Part shown: positions 33,429 through 42,666 of the stretch, piece after piece
Position numbering within the stretch: position 1 is the first letter of the stretch
Layout of the letters: the number at the start of each line of letters is the position of its first letter
Origin: Pseudomonadota bacterium
Lineage (GTDB): Bacteria; Pseudomonadota; Alphaproteobacteria; Sphingomonadales; Sphingomonadaceae
Reading direction: 5' to 3'
Length of the DNA: 64,000 nucleotides
Assembly: GCA_963205175.1 (NCBI GenBank)
Contig: CAUJIW010000084.1
Coordinates: forward strand, 1 to 64,000
The notes under the pieces: model-generated
Seen by the model: only the letters and a program-made list of their open reading frames with translations
Told to the model about the DNA's origin: nothing
Database searches by the model: none
Made by a program: the position numbers and the translations under genes

Positions 33429-33857
33429 ATGACCATTGCGGCCATTCTGGCCCAGAAAGGCGGAGACGTTATCCTGGTATCCGAGGAGGCGGCGGTCAGC
33501 GCCGTGGTGGAAGTGCTGCACGCCCGGCGGATCGGCGCGGTCCTGGCGGTCGACGCCAACGACGATGTGACGGGCGTGGTTTCGGAACGCGACGTCATCC
33601 GTGGCCTCGCCACCCATGGCGCTTCGGTGTTGCAGCAGCCGGCACGCACCATCATGAGTTCGCCCGTCATCACCTGCCATCCGCGTGACCGGGTGCAGGA
33701 CGCCATGGCGCTGATGACCAGCCGCCGCTTCCGCCACCTGCCGGTGGTGGCCGACGGCCAGTTGCTGGGCATCGTCTCCATCGGGGATCTGGTGAAGCGG
33801 CGGATCGAGGATGCCGAGCACGAGGCCGAGGCGCTGAAGATCTACATCACCAGCTGA
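33429..33857 (+). CDS. CBS-domain protein
   Basis: A 142-residue protein made almost entirely of one CBS pair (Bateman module) that binds adenosine nucleotides. CBS1 covers about residues 5-65 (DDVTGVVSERDVIRGLATHG). CBS2 covers about 75-130 (VMTSPVITC-like IMSSPVITCHP, then RFRHLPVVADGQLLGIVSIGDLV). There is no attached enzyme domain, so it likely acts as a stand-alone sensor or regulatory partner. The ATG at 33429 follows AAGGAGAGGAG. It converges on arfB with only 12 bp between the stops. Confidence 0.9.
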   Translation: MTIAAILAQKGGDVILVSEEAAVSAVVEVLHARRIGAVLAVDANDDVTGVVSERDVIRGLATHGASVLQQPARTIMSSPVITCHPRDRVQDAMALMTSRRFRHLPVVADGQLLGIVSIGDLVKRRIEDAEHEAEALKIYITS

Positions 33858-33869
33858 CGGGGCGGTGTA

Positions 33870-34292
33870 CTAATCGGCCGGCGCGCCCTTGCGCCGCAGT
33901 GCCTTCACTGTGCCGCGCCGGGCCTTGTCATCGACGCGGCGGCGCTGGGAGGCACGCGTGGGCTTGGTCTCGCGCCGGACGGTCGGACGGTGGCTGGCCT
34001 CCTGTATCATTGCCAGTAGCCGGGCCAGGGCATCCTCGCGGTTGCGTTCCTGGCTGCGGAAGCGCTGGGCCGTGATGACGATGACGCCGTCGTGTGTCAT
34101 CCGCCGGCCGGCGATGGTGCGCAGCCGGTGAAACACGTCGTCGGGCAGATTGGGGGAGCGCGCGGCGTCGAAGCGGATCTGCACCGCGGTCGCCACCTTG
34201 TTGACGTTCTGGCCGCCTGGTCCCGAGGCGCGGATGAACGACTCCTCGATCTCGGCGTCGTCGATCCGGATGTGGCGTGTCACCTGCAGCAT
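33870..34292 (-). CDS. arfB: Peptidyl-tRNA hydrolase ArfB (ribosome rescue)
   Basis: A 140-residue codon-independent release factor that rescues stalled ribosomes. The GGQ motif lies in FIRASGPGGQNVNKV (residues about 20-34). The basic C-terminal tail (KPTRASQRRRVDDKARRGTVKALRRKG) would enter the empty mRNA channel. Length is normal (about 140). The ATG at 34292 is chosen over a TTG at 34313. It is divergent from the Kef-type antiporter, separated by about 80 bp. Confidence 0.95.
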   Translation of the reverse strand: MLQVTRHIRIDDAEIEESFIRASGPGGQNVNKVATAVQIRFDAARSPNLPDDVFHRLRTIAGRRMTHDGVIVITAQRFRSQERNREDALARLLAMIQEASHRPTVRRETKPTRASQRRRVDDKARRGTVKALRRKGAPAD

Positions 34293-34372
34293 GAACGTTC
34301 CAGACTCCGGCAATATCGGACAGTGGCCATGTGCGCCATGGACATCGTTCGCTCAACCCTTAGGGTTGTGCC

Positions 34373-36187
34373 ATGAGCGCACCGCTTGATCCATCCGCCT
34401 TCAAGGAAACCCTGATCGTACTCGGAGGGGCGGGGATCGTCATTCCCGTCTTCTACAAGCTCAAGATCAGTCCGGTGCTGGGCTTCATCCTGATCGGCAT
34501 GGTGGTCGGGCCTTTCGGGCTTGGCGCCCTGGCGCACAGCATACCCTGGCTGGCCGCCGTCACCATCATCGACCGCTCGGAGATCGAGGCGGTGGCCGAA
34601 CTGGGTGTGGTGCTGCTGCTGTTCATGATCGGGCTGGAGCTGTCGTTCGACCGCCTGATGGCGATGCGTCGGCTGGTGTTCGGCATGGGCCTGTCCCAGG
34701 TACTGCTCAGCGCCGCGATCATCGCCGGAATCACCGTGCTGTTCGGTCAGGCGTTTCGCACGGCGGTGGTGATCGGTCTGGCGCTGGCGGTGTCCTCGAC
34801 CGCGATCATCGTTCAGGTATTGTCCGAGGAGAAGGCGCTGACCTCGGCCGTCGGTCGTTCCAGCTTCGCGGTGCTGCTGTTCCAGGACGTCGCGGTGGTG
34901 CCTATCCTGTTCGCGGTCAGCGTGCTGGCCAAGGGCAATAGCGGTTCCGCCATGGGCGAGCTGGGCGTGGCACTGGCCCAGGCGGCGATTGCCGTCGCCG
35001 TGCTGGTGCTGATCGGTCGCCGTCTGCTGCGCCCCCTCTATCGCATGGTGGCGGCGACCCGCAGCGAGGATCTGTTCATGGCCGCTTGCCTGCTGGTGGT
35101 GCTGGCGGCCAGCCTCACCACCGCGCTGGCCGGGCTGTCGATGGCGATGGGGGCGCTGATCGCCGGTCTGATGCTGGCGGAGACCGAGTATCGCCGGCAG
35201 GTCGAGGTCACCATCGAGCCGTTCAAGGGGCTGATGCTGGGTGTGTTCCTGATCTCCATCGGCATGAGCATCGATCTGGGCCGGGTGGTCGCCCAGCCGC
35301 TGGCGGTCGGCGGCGCGGTACTGGGTCTGCTGGTGGTCAAGGGCGGCGTGGTCTTCGGCCTCGGTCGCCTGTTCCGGCTCGGCCGGCTGACCAGTCTGCG
35401 GGCGGGCCTGCTACTGGCACCGGGCGGCGAGTTCACGGTGGTGATCATAGGTCTGGCGACCACGCTGGGCCTGATCTCGCGCAAGGTCTCGGATTTCGTA
35501 CTGATCATTGCCGTGTTGACCATGACGCTGATTCCCTTGCTGTTCCGGGCTGGCCGGCGGCTGGAGAAGCGGGCGGCGCCGGCGGTTGGCGCCAGTGATG
35601 AAACGCAGTTGCCGGAACCTGCCGCCGACGCGGCACGGGTCATTCTGGCCGGTTTCGGTCGCGTCGGCCGGGTCGTGGCGACGATGCTGGATGCCCATGA
35701 CATTCCCTATATCGCCATCGACGCCGACGCCGAACTGGTGGCGCGCCAGCGCCGCGCCGGCCGCCACGTCTACTATGGCGACATCACCCGGCCGGATTTT
35801 CTCCGCCGGGCCGACCTCGCCCATACGCCGGCGCTGGTGGTGACAATGGATGACTCCGCCGCGGCTGACCGCATGGTGGCCATGGCGCGCGCCGAGCGAC
35901 CAGACCTGCTGATCGTGGCGCGCGCGCGCAACGCCGATCACGCGGCCCACCTCTACCGGCTGGGGGTGACCGAGGCGGTGCCGGAGACGGTGGAGTCCAG
36001 CCTGCAGCTGTCGGAGACGCTGCTGGTCGAGCTGGGCGTACCGATGGGGCCGGTGATCGCCTCGATTCATGAGCGCCGCGCCCAGTTCCGTGCCGATATC
36101 CAGGCTTCCGCGCCGGATGCCGTCGTGCGCTTGCGGTCGCGCAGCCGGCTGCGTGACTATCAGGCGATGGCCGCCGGCGAGGAGTGA
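34373..36187 (+). CDS. Kef-type cation:proton antiporter (CPA2) with TrkA-N domain
   Basis: A 604-residue inner-membrane antiporter, probably K+/H+. About 12-13 membrane spans cover residues 10-390, with SPVLGFILIGMVVGP and GLELSFDRL typical of CPA2 proteins. A C-terminal RCK/TrkA-N Rossmann domain begins RVILAGFGRVGRVVATML (about 422) and would bind NAD(H) or a ligand to gate transport. There is no KefG/F ancillary gene nearby and no YbaL-type extension. It converges on thrS. Physiological ion is inferred from family only. Confidence 0.93.
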   Translation: MSAPLDPSAFKETLIVLGGAGIVIPVFYKLKISPVLGFILIGMVVGPFGLGALAHSIPWLAAVTIIDRSEIEAVAELGVVLLLFMIGLELSFDRLMAMRRLVFGMGLSQVLLSAAIIAGITVLFGQAFRTAVVIGLALAVSSTAIIVQVLSEEKALTSAVGRSSFAVLLFQDVAVVPILFAVSVLAKGNSGSAMGELGVALAQAAIAVAVLVLIGRRLLRPLYRMVAATRSEDLFMAACLLVVLAASLTTALAGLSMAMGALIAGLMLAETEYRRQVEVTIEPFKGLMLGVFLISIGMSIDLGRVVAQPLAVGGAVLGLLVVKGGVVFGLGRLFRLGRLTSLRAGLLLAPGGEFTVVIIGLATTLGLISRKVSDFVLIIAVLTMTLIPLLFRAGRRLEKRAAPAVGASDETQLPEPAADAARVILAGFGRVGRVVATMLDAHDIPYIAIDADAELVARQRRAGRHVYYGDITRPDFLRRADLAHTPALVVTMDDSAAADRMVAMARAERPDLLIVARARNADHAAHLYRLGVTEAVPETVESSLQLSETLLVELGVPMGPVIASIHERRAQFRADIQASAPDAVVRLRSRSRLRDYQAMAAGEE

Positions 36188-36220
36188 ACCAGGCCTGTCG
36201 CGCGGGCGGTCCCGGTCGGC

Positions 36221-38224
36221 TCAGCGGCAGCGCAGATCAGGCGCGGTGCCTTCCAGACGCAGCCGCTCGGTGATGGCGTCGAGCGCCACCACTTCCTGCT
36301 TCTCGTCCGAGCCCAGCCGGCGCACGGCGACCGTGCGTTCCTCGGCCTCGCGCTTGCCCACCACCAGCAGGTAGGGGACCTTGGCCAGGCTGTGCTCACG
36401 GACCTTGTAGTTGATCTTCTCGTTACGCACGTCCAGCTCTGCGCGCAGGCCGGCGGCCCTGAGTGCCGCCACCACGTCGGCGGCATAGGCGTCGGCGTCG
36501 GAGACGATGGTGGCGACCACCACCTGCACCGGCGCCAGCCACAGCGGGAAGCGGCCGGCATGGTGCTCGATCAGAATCCCGATGAAACGCTCGAACGTGC
36601 CCAGAATGGCCCGGTGCAACAACACCGGACGGTGACGTTCGCCGTCCTCGCCGATGTAGGACGCGTCCAGCCGCTCCGGCAGCACGGTGTCGGCCTGGAT
36701 GGTGCCCACCTGCCAGGTGCGGCCGATGGCGTCGGTGAGGTGGAACTCAAGCTTGGGCGCGTAGAAGGCGCCTTCGCCCGGCAGTTCCTCCCAGCCATAA
36801 GCTGGCGTGTCGCGGCCGGCGGCACGCACGGCGTCGCGCAGCGTCTGCTCCGCTTTGTCCCACATGGCGTCGTCGCCGAAGCGCTTTTCCGGCCGCAGCG
36901 CCAGCTTGATGGCGTAGTGCTCGAAACCCAGGTCCTTGTAGACCGAGTCCAGCAGGTCGCAGAAGTCGCGGATCTCGTCGATCAGCTGATCCTCGCGGAC
37001 GAAGATGTGGGCGTCGTCCTGGGTGAACTGGCGTACCCGCATGATGCCGTGCAGCGCGCCATGGGGCTCGTTGCGGTGGCAGCAGCCGAATTCGGCCAGA
37101 CGCAGCGGCAGGTCGCGGTAGCTCTTGATGCCCTGGCGGAAGATCAGCACGTGCGCCGGGCAGTTCATCGGCTTCAGGGCCATCAGGTCGGCGGCACCGG
37201 AGAGTACGGGCGCATCCTCCTCGGTGCCGGGGATCTCGTCGGGCACCACGAACATGTTCTCACGGTATTTGCCCCAGTGACCGGACTGTTCCCACTGGCG
37301 GGCGTCCATCAGCTGCGGCGTCTTGACCTCGACATAGCCGGCGGCATCCTGCCGGCGGCGCATATAGGCCTCCAGCTGCCGCCACAGGATATAGCCCTTG
37401 GGGTGCCAGAACACCGAGCCCTGTGCCTCCGACTGGAGGTGAAACAGGTTCATCTCCTGGCCGATCTTGCGGTGGTCGCGCTTGGCGGCCTCCTCCAGCC
37501 GGGTGAGGTGCTCGTCGAGCTGCTTCTTGGTCAGCCAGCCGGTGCCGTAGATGCGGCTGAGCATGGCGTTGTTCTGGTCGCCGCGCCAGTAGGCGCCGGA
37601 AACGCGGGTCAGCTTGAAGGCGTCGACCGGCACCTTGGCCGTCGAGGCCAGGTGCGGCCCGCGGCACATGTCCAGCCAGTCGTCGCCCGACCAGTAGACG
37701 GTGAGTTCGTCGCCATCCGGCAGTTCGGCGGCCCATTGCGCCTTGAACGTCTCGCCCTGCTCCTGCCAGCGGCGGATCAGGTCCTCGCGGCGCCACACCT
37801 CGCGCCGGAGCGGCTTGTCGGCGCGGATGATGCGGCGCATCTCCTCCTCGATCGCCGGCAGATCCTCCTCGGTGAAGGCACGATCGCGCGGCGCGAAGTC
37901 GTAGTAGAAGCCGTCGTCGGTGGCCGGCCCGAAGGTGATCTGGGTGCCGGGGAACAGGCTTTGCACGGCTTCCGCCAGAATGTGCGCATAGTCGTGGCGC
38001 ACCAGCTCCAGCGCGTCCTTCTCGTCGCGGGCGGTGACGATGGCCAGCTGGACGTCACGCTCCAGCGGCCGGTTGATGTCCCACAGCGTGCCGTCGACGC
38101 GGGCGGCCAGCGCCGCCTTGGCGAGGCCGGCGCCGATGCTGGCCGCGACGTCGGCCGCCGTCGTCCCGCGCGGCAGCTCTCGCTGCGAGCCATCGGGGAG
38201 CGTTACGCGGATCATCTCGGGCAT
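36221..38224 (-). CDS. thrS: Threonyl-tRNA synthetase
   Basis: A class II synthetase of about 667 residues. The N-terminal TGS domain begins [17 protein letters not shown]. The editing domain ([25 protein letters not shown], then YYDF) carries the HxxxH-like site. The catalytic core has the zinc ligand Cys in [15 protein letters not shown], motif 2 [30 protein letters not shown], and a C-terminal anticodon-binding domain. Starts at 38245, 38233, 38224 or 38215 are all in frame. I favour 38224 because AGGATGG lies just upstream. Confidence 0.97.
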   Translation of the reverse strand: MPEMIRVTLPDGSQRELPRGTTAADVAASIGAGLAKAALAARVDGTLWDINRPLERDVQLAIVTARDEKDALELVRHDYAHILAEAVQSLFPGTQITFGPATDDGFYYDFAPRDRAFTEEDLPAIEEEMRRIIRADKPLRREVWRREDLIRRWQEQGETFKAQWAAELPDGDELTVYWSGDDWLDMCRGPHLASTAKVPVDAFKLTRVSGAYWRGDQNNAMLSRIYGTGWLTKKQLDEHLTRLEEAAKRDHRKIGQEMNLFHLQSEAQGSVFWHPKGYILWRQLEAYMRRRQDAAGYVEVKTPQLMDARQWEQSGHWGKYRENMFVVPDEIPGTEEDAPVLSGAADLMALKPMNCPAHVLIFRQGIKSYRDLPLRLAEFGCCHRNEPHGALHGIMRVRQFTQDDAHIFVREDQLIDEIRDFCDLLDSVYKDLGFEHYAIKLALRPEKRFGDDAMWDKAEQTLRDAVRAAGRDTPAYGWEELPGEGAFYAPKLEFHLTDAIGRTWQVGTIQADTVLPERLDASYIGEDGERHRPVLLHRAILGTFERFIGILIEHHAGRFPLWLAPVQVVVATIVSDADAYAADVVAALRAAGLRAELDVRNEKINYKVREHSLAKVPYLLVVGKREAEERTVAVRRLGSDEKQEVVALDAITERLRLEGTAPDLRCR

Positions 38225-38340
38225 CGGGGCCATCCTAAAGTTCAACGGGCCGGCACCCTATAGCAGCCTGGTCGTTTGCGAGGGAAGCCGGGAAGCGGCC
38301 TCGCGGGCGTGAATCAGGCTGCCCGCTCAGGATTTGCGGC

Positions 38341-39309
38341 TCAGTAGTTGTAAACCACCGAGAAGCGCGTCGTGGTGTCCGTGCGGGCGAGATCCGCGAT
38401 CGGGTCCGACTCGTGGATCACGTCGTAGGACAGCCGGGCCGACACCGCGCCGATCAGTTTGCTCGTCAGTGATGATGTGGCGGTATAGGTGTTGGAGCCG
38501 TCGAGCACCAGGGCCGCCACCTGGGCGAATTCCACCGCCGGGTGGATCTGCCAGCGGTAGGACAGCGCGCCGCGACCGGCGATCTCGTTTTCGCGGCTGC
38601 CATCGACGAAGCGGATCTGACGGAAGGCAGGACCGGCGGTCAGGTTGAGTGTCATTGTCTCCCGGTCGAGCGGGCGATAGCCGACGCCGACGGACTCGGT
38701 GAAACGCCGGCTGTAACCGGCGAAACGGTCCCGCTCCCAGCCCACCAGGCCGTACAGCGACAGGGGGCCGTCGAATTTGTAATCGAACTGCAAGTCGGCC
38801 AGCGTGCGGGCTCGGGTGAGTTCGCCGTCGCTCTTCTTGCGATCGAGCAGGGCGTTGAGCTTGTGCCGCCAGCGGTCGCTTTCGCGGCTGGCGGTGCCCT
38901 TCAGCAGCAGGCCGACGTCCTTGCTGTTACCGGTGGAGCGGCTGGCCCCTGCCTCCAGGGTGCCGGTCCAGTCGGCCAGCCAGCCACGATCCGGAGCCGG
39001 TTCCGGCGCTTGCGGGGCCTCGTCGGCCGTGGCGACCACGACGGGCGTTGACTGCGCCCTCACGCCGGCGAGGCTGGCGACCAGCGTGTCGATCTCCGCC
39101 AGCGACCGCGGGTTGGTGGCGCGGGCCACCGACGTCACGACGTCGAGCTTGGCGGCGTCGCCGCTGGCCGCGCGGATCATCGCCGCCACTGGCTCCGGCA
39201 ACGGGTCGGCGTGTGCCGGCGTCGTGCAGATCGCGGCCACGAGGCTGGCGGCGATGCCGGTGCCGCACAGGGATTGGAAGAGATGCGGGCCGGGCGTAAC
39301 GCGGCGCAT
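38341..39309 (-). CDS. DUF481 outer-membrane protein, YdiY-like
   Basis: A 322-residue secreted protein. The signal peptide ends near residue 36 (TTPAHA-DP). A helical linker follows with a Pro-rich part (APQAPEPAPDRG). The DUF481 beta-barrel begins WTGTLEAGASRSTGNSKDVGL and ends in FSVVYNY, an aromatic C-terminus as expected for Bam-dependent insertion. The ATG at 39309 has AAGGA upstream. Relatives include YdiY, an acid-inducible outer-membrane protein of unknown function. It is transcribed away from thrS in its own unit. Confidence 0.85.
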   Translation of the reverse strand: MRRVTPGPHLFQSLCGTGIAASLVAAICTTPAHADPLPEPVAAMIRAASGDAAKLDVVTSVARATNPRSLAEIDTLVASLAGVRAQSTPVVVATADEAPQAPEPAPDRGWLADWTGTLEAGASRSTGNSKDVGLLLKGTASRESDRWRHKLNALLDRKKSDGELTRARTLADLQFDYKFDGPLSLYGLVGWERDRFAGYSRRFTESVGVGYRPLDRETMTLNLTAGPAFRQIRFVDGSRENEIAGRGALSYRWQIHPAVEFAQVAALVLDGSNTYTATSSLTSKLIGAVSARLSYDVIHESDPIADLARTDTTTRFSVVYNY

Positions 39310-39525
39310 GGCGATATCCTTGACTTCTCGGGGAGCGGTACCCGATTGCGCGGGGCGCTGCGTGATTGCCAAGTCTAGGCGGAGCAGGTGGCCCAGGGCA
39401 AGGTCATCACGGTGGGCTGGCTATGCAGCCGCTCCCATCTGGTGCCCGGTCCGTCGTGTCACTATCGTCATCGACCTTGGTTACTTGCCGGCTGGCGCCG
39501 GCATGATGGACGGGAGCGACAAGTG

Positions 39526-40302
39526 ATGATGCGCGATCCGGCGACGGCTGACATCCAGCGGCTCGACCGCGGCGACGGCGTGGCGCTGGCCTACCGCCGC
39601 CAGCCCGGCGACGGCCCGACGGTGGTGTTCCTGCACGGCTTCATGTCGGACATGGGCGGCGGCAAGGCCGAGGCGCTGGCGGGCCATCTGGCGGCACGCG
39701 GCCAGGCCTATGTCCGGCTCGACTGCTCCGGCCATGGCGCCTCCGGCGGCGCCTTCACCGACGGCACCATCGGCCGCTGGCGCGACGACGTGCTGGCGGT
39801 GCTGGACGCGGCCACCACCGGGCCGCTGCTGCTGGTGGGGTCCAGCATGGGTGGCTGGCTGGCGCTGCTGGTGGCGCTGGCCCGACCGGAGCGGGTGGCG
39901 GGCCTGGTGCTGCTGGCGGCGGCGCCGGACTTCACCGACTGGGGACTGTTCGCCTCGCTCGACGAGGCGCAGCAGGCGCGGCTGGCCCGCGATGGCCAGG
40001 TGGCGGTACCCAGCGCCTATGGCCCCGACCCCTATGTCTATACCCGCGCCCTGTTCGAGGATGGCGCCCGCCACCGGCTGCTCGACAAGCCGATCCCCTT
40101 TGCCGGCCCGGTGCGGCTGTTGCAGGGCCAGCGCGACCCGGACGTGCCATGGCGGCTGGCGCTCGACATCGCCGACCGGCTGACCAGCGACGACGTGCGC
40201 ATCCAGCTGCTCAAGGATGGTGACCACCGGCTGTCGCGCGAGGCCGATCTCGCCCTGCTGTGCGCCACCGTCGACGAGCTGACGGCGACTCTGCGCGGCT
40301 GA
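39526..40302 (+). CDS. Alpha/beta hydrolase
   Basis: A 258-residue serine hydrolase. The nucleophile elbow GSSMGG (residues about 105-110) holds the catalytic Ser. The oxyanion HGF lies at VVFLHGFMSD, the acid is probably Asp in GQRDPDVPW, and the His is in KDGDHRLSR. No signal peptide, so cytoplasmic. Two adjacent ATGs (39526, 39529) both follow GGGAG. It is followed after 17 bp by the TPR gene. Relatives are described as palmitoyl-thioesterase-like or esterase-like; the substrate is unknown. Confidence 0.88.
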   Translation: MMRDPATADIQRLDRGDGVALAYRRQPGDGPTVVFLHGFMSDMGGGKAEALAGHLAARGQAYVRLDCSGHGASGGAFTDGTIGRWRDDVLAVLDAATTGPLLLVGSSMGGWLALLVALARPERVAGLVLLAAAPDFTDWGLFASLDEAQQARLARDGQVAVPSAYGPDPYVYTRALFEDGARHRLLDKPIPFAGPVRLLQGQRDPDVPWRLALDIADRLTSDDVRIQLLKDGDHRLSREADLALLCATVDELTATLRG

Positions 40303-40319
40303 CCTGCTACACCGGCGGC

Positions 40320-41204
40320 ATGACCAGATGTCCGCCGTTGCCCGCCCTGCTGGCGCTTGCCGCTGTCCTCGCCACCGCCCTTGGCACCGCGACGCCCGCC
40401 GTCGCGGCGGCCGCGGCGATGGAAGCCGCCAGTCCGGCCGCCCGTCGCTACGCGGCCTGTCTGGCCCAGGCGCGCACCGACCCCGCCCAGGCGATCGCCG
40501 CCGCCAGTCGCTGGCGCGACGAGGGCGGCGGGGTGGCCGCCAAGCACTGCCTGGCGCTGGCGTTGCTGGCGCAGGGGCAGCCCAAACGGGCGGCGGCGGC
40601 GCTGGAGCAGGCGGCCCAGGACATGGAGGCCGGCCGGGGCCTGCCCGAGGGCATGGCGCGCGGCGCGGTCACGTCGGCCGATCTCTACGGCCAGGCCGGC
40701 AACGCCGCGCTGCTGGCCGGTGATGGCGCCCGGGCCTACGAGCTGCTCAGCCGGGCGGTGACGCAGGCCGAGGCCCGCCCGGGCCTGCAGGGCGACCTGC
40801 TGATCGACCGGGCCCGCGCGGCGGCGGCGATGAGCGACTTCGCGGCGGCGACCAAGGATCTCGACCGGGCGGTGGGGCTGCTGCCGGGCCGGCCGGACGC
40901 CTGGCTGCTGCGGGCGACCGCGCGGCGCAAGACCGGCGATCTCGCCGGCGCCCGCACCGACATCGACGCGGCGGTGCAGCTGGCGCCGGACGAACCGCTG
41001 GCCTATCTCGAACGGGCGACCATCGCGGCGCTGGGGCAGGACATGGCCACCGCCCGCGCCGACTGGACCCGGGTGATCGCGCTGGCGCCCGACGGCCCGG
41101 AAGCGGCGATCGCGCGGGAGAATCTCGTCAACGCCGGCCCGGCCGAGGCAGCGGCTCCCGCCGGCGTGTCAGCGACACCGGGCGCTACCCCGCCGCAACC
41201 CTGA
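40320..41204 (+). CDS. Secreted TPR-repeat protein
   Basis: A 294-residue protein. The signal peptide is about 29 residues (LLALAAVLATALGTATPAVAA). The rest is alpha-helical, with tetratricopeptide-like repeats in about residues 100-270, for example [23 protein letters not shown] and AARTDIDAAVQLAPDEPLAYLERA. A Pro/Ala-rich tail ends it. Likely a periplasmic protein-interaction scaffold. It forms a pair with the upstream hydrolase. A palindromic repeat begins 2 bp after its stop. Confidence 0.82.
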   Translation: MTRCPPLPALLALAAVLATALGTATPAVAAAAAMEAASPAARRYAACLAQARTDPAQAIAAASRWRDEGGGVAAKHCLALALLAQGQPKRAAAALEQAAQDMEAGRGLPEGMARGAVTSADLYGQAGNAALLAGDGARAYELLSRAVTQAEARPGLQGDLLIDRARAAAAMSDFAAATKDLDRAVGLLPGRPDAWLLRATARRKTGDLAGARTDIDAAVQLAPDEPLAYLERATIAALGQDMATARADWTRVIALAPDGPEAAIARENLVNAGPAEAAAPAGVSATPGATPPQP

Positions 41205-41205
41205 T

Positions 41206-41305
41206 CCGTCATGCGCGGGCTTGACCCGCGCATCCACGCGAACACCGCCGGCGCCGACGCGAACGCCGCCAGTCGTGGATGGCCGGGACACGCCCGGCCA
41301 TGACG
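41206..41305. repeat. Alphaproteobacterial palindromic repeat element
   Basis: Two hairpins face each other. CGTCATGCGCGGGCTTGACCC...ATCCACG starts at 41208, and CGTGGATGGCCGGGACACGCC...CATGACG ends at 41305. Each arm folds on itself (GCGCGGG/CCCGCGC; GGCCGGG/CCCGGCC) and the two ends are inverted copies. This is the form of the widespread REP/RIME-like mosaic elements of this class. No gene is inside. Confidence 0.75.
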
Positions 41306-41335
41306 TTGGTGGTGGCGCCGCAGGATATATCCTTG

Positions 41336-41408
41336 GGCTGAGCCGCGAAAGCTGTCTCCCCTCGCGGCTGAGCCGCGAAAGTTGTCTCCCCGCGGCTCAG
41401 CCGCGAAA
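41336..41408. repeat. Tandem repeat running into the gloB stop codon
   Basis: A 26-bp unit beginning GGCTGAGCCGCGAAAG occurs at 41336-41361 and 41366-41391 with one mismatch. A shortened third copy, GGCTCAGCCGCGAAA, lies at 41394-41408. The third copy contains the gloB stop (41397-41399). Each unit holds the CGCGGCTnAGCCGCG dyad. The gene end thus seems to have been copied downstream. Confidence 0.7.
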
Positions 41409-42143
41409 TGAATCTTTTGCCGCGCGCCGGAGGGCGAACTCGTCAACGGTGCGGGCGGTCAGGAACGGGTTGGTCGCCTTGTCCAGTCCGAGCGGGAACG
41501 GCACCGTCGGCCGTCCCTGGTCGCGCAGGCGGACGATCTCGGCCATGCGGGCCTGTAGCGCGGCGTTGCCCTCGTCGACGGCCAGCGCGAAGCGGCCGTT
41601 GCTCTGGGTGTATTCGTGCGCGCAGTAGACCGTGGTGTCGTCGGGCAAGGCGCGGATCTTGGCCAACGAATCCCACATCTGCGCCGGCGAGCCCTCGAAC
41701 AGCCGGCCGCAGCCCAGCGCGAACAGCGTGTCACCGGAGAACAGCACGCCGGCCTCGGCGAAATAATAGACCACGTGGCCGCCGGTGTGGCCCGGCACGT
41801 CCATCACCACGGCTTCCGATTTGCCGATGCGGACGCGGTCTCCTTCCCCGACCGCCCGGTCGAGGCCGGGAATCCTGTCGCCTTCCGCGCGCGGGCCAAT
41901 GATCTGGCAGCCGGTTGCATCCTTGATCGCCTGGTTGCCGCCCACATGGTCGGGGTGCCAGTGGGTGTTCAGGATATGGGTAATGCGCCAGCCGCGACGA
42001 TTGGCCTCCTCCAGCACCGGTACCGAGACGGCCGGGTCGATGACCGCGCAGGCGCCGCTGGCGGCATCGTGGGCGAGATAGACATAGTTGTCATCCAGCA
42101 CCGGAAGCTGGGCGATGGTGAGCGTTGCCGTGGCGGTACTCAT
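41397..42143 (-). CDS. gloB: Hydroxyacylglutathione hydrolase (glyoxalase II)
   Basis: A 248-residue metallo-beta-lactamase-fold enzyme converting S-lactoylglutathione to lactate and glutathione. The metal motif THWHPDHVGG lies at about residues 59-68. GHTGGHV, the bridging Asp in FSGDTLF, and the His of CAHEYT follow. The C-terminal substrate-binding domain includes NPFLTARTVDEF. Length is as expected (about 250). gloA lies just upstream in the same direction, so the methylglyoxal pathway is together here. The final codons fall in a tandem repeat. Confidence 0.95.
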   Translation of the reverse strand: MSTATATLTIAQLPVLDDNYVYLAHDAASGACAVIDPAVSVPVLEEANRRGWRITHILNTHWHPDHVGGNQAIKDATGCQIIGPRAEGDRIPGLDRAVGEGDRVRIGKSEAVVMDVPGHTGGHVVYYFAEAGVLFSGDTLFALGCGRLFEGSPAQMWDSLAKIRALPDDTTVYCAHEYTQSNGRFALAVDEGNAALQARMAEIVRLRDQGRPTVPFPLGLDKATNPFLTARTVDEFALRRAAKDSFRG

Positions 42144-42246
42144 GGGTCATCCTCATGCGGCTGCCGAAGACGAGGAACGTGGCCACCCGTTTGCCGGGGG
42201 GTGAACCATCAATGTTATGCCCGCGCGACCGGAAGTCCAGCCGGCG

Positions 42247-42666
42247 TTACCAGCTGCCGGTATTGGGCATTGATGCCCACGGCTCGGCCGGCGGCAGCGC
42301 CTTGCCCGCCTGCAGCAGTTCCACCGAGATGCCGTCGGGCGAACGCACGAACGCCATGTGGCCATCACGCGGCGGCCGGTTGATGGTGACGCCGCCGTCC
42401 ATCAGCCGCTGGCAGGCGGCGTAGATGTCGTCCACCTCATAGGCCAGGTGGCCGAAGTTGCGGCCGCCGTCATAGCCCTGCTGGTCCCAGTTGTAGGTCA
42501 GCTCCACCTGCGCCAGCTCGTTGCCGGGGGCGGCGAGGAAGATCAGGGTGAAGCGGCCGGCCTCGTTTTCCATCCGCCGCAGTTCGCGCAGGCCCAGCAG
42601 GTCGCAGTAGAAGCGCAGCGAGGCATCGACGTCCGACACGCGGACCATGGTGTGCAGGTATCTCAT
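42247..42666 (-). CDS. gloA: Lactoylglutathione lyase (glyoxalase I)
   Basis: A 139-residue VOC-fold enzyme that turns the hemithioacetal of methylglyoxal and glutathione into S-lactoylglutathione. All four metal ligands of the bacterial Ni-type enzyme can be placed: His5 (MRYLHTMVRV), Glu55 (QVELTYNW), His73 (NFGHLAYEV) and Glu116 (ISVELLQ). The start overlaps the stop of the upstream thioesterase (ATGA), so translation is coupled. gloB follows about 100 bp downstream. Confidence 0.94.
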   Translation of the reverse strand: MRYLHTMVRVSDVDASLRFYCDLLGLRELRRMENEAGRFTLIFLAAPGNELAQVELTYNWDQQGYDGGRNFGHLAYEVDDIYAACQRLMDGGVTINRPPRDGHMAFVRSPDGISVELLQAGKALPPAEPWASMPNTGSW

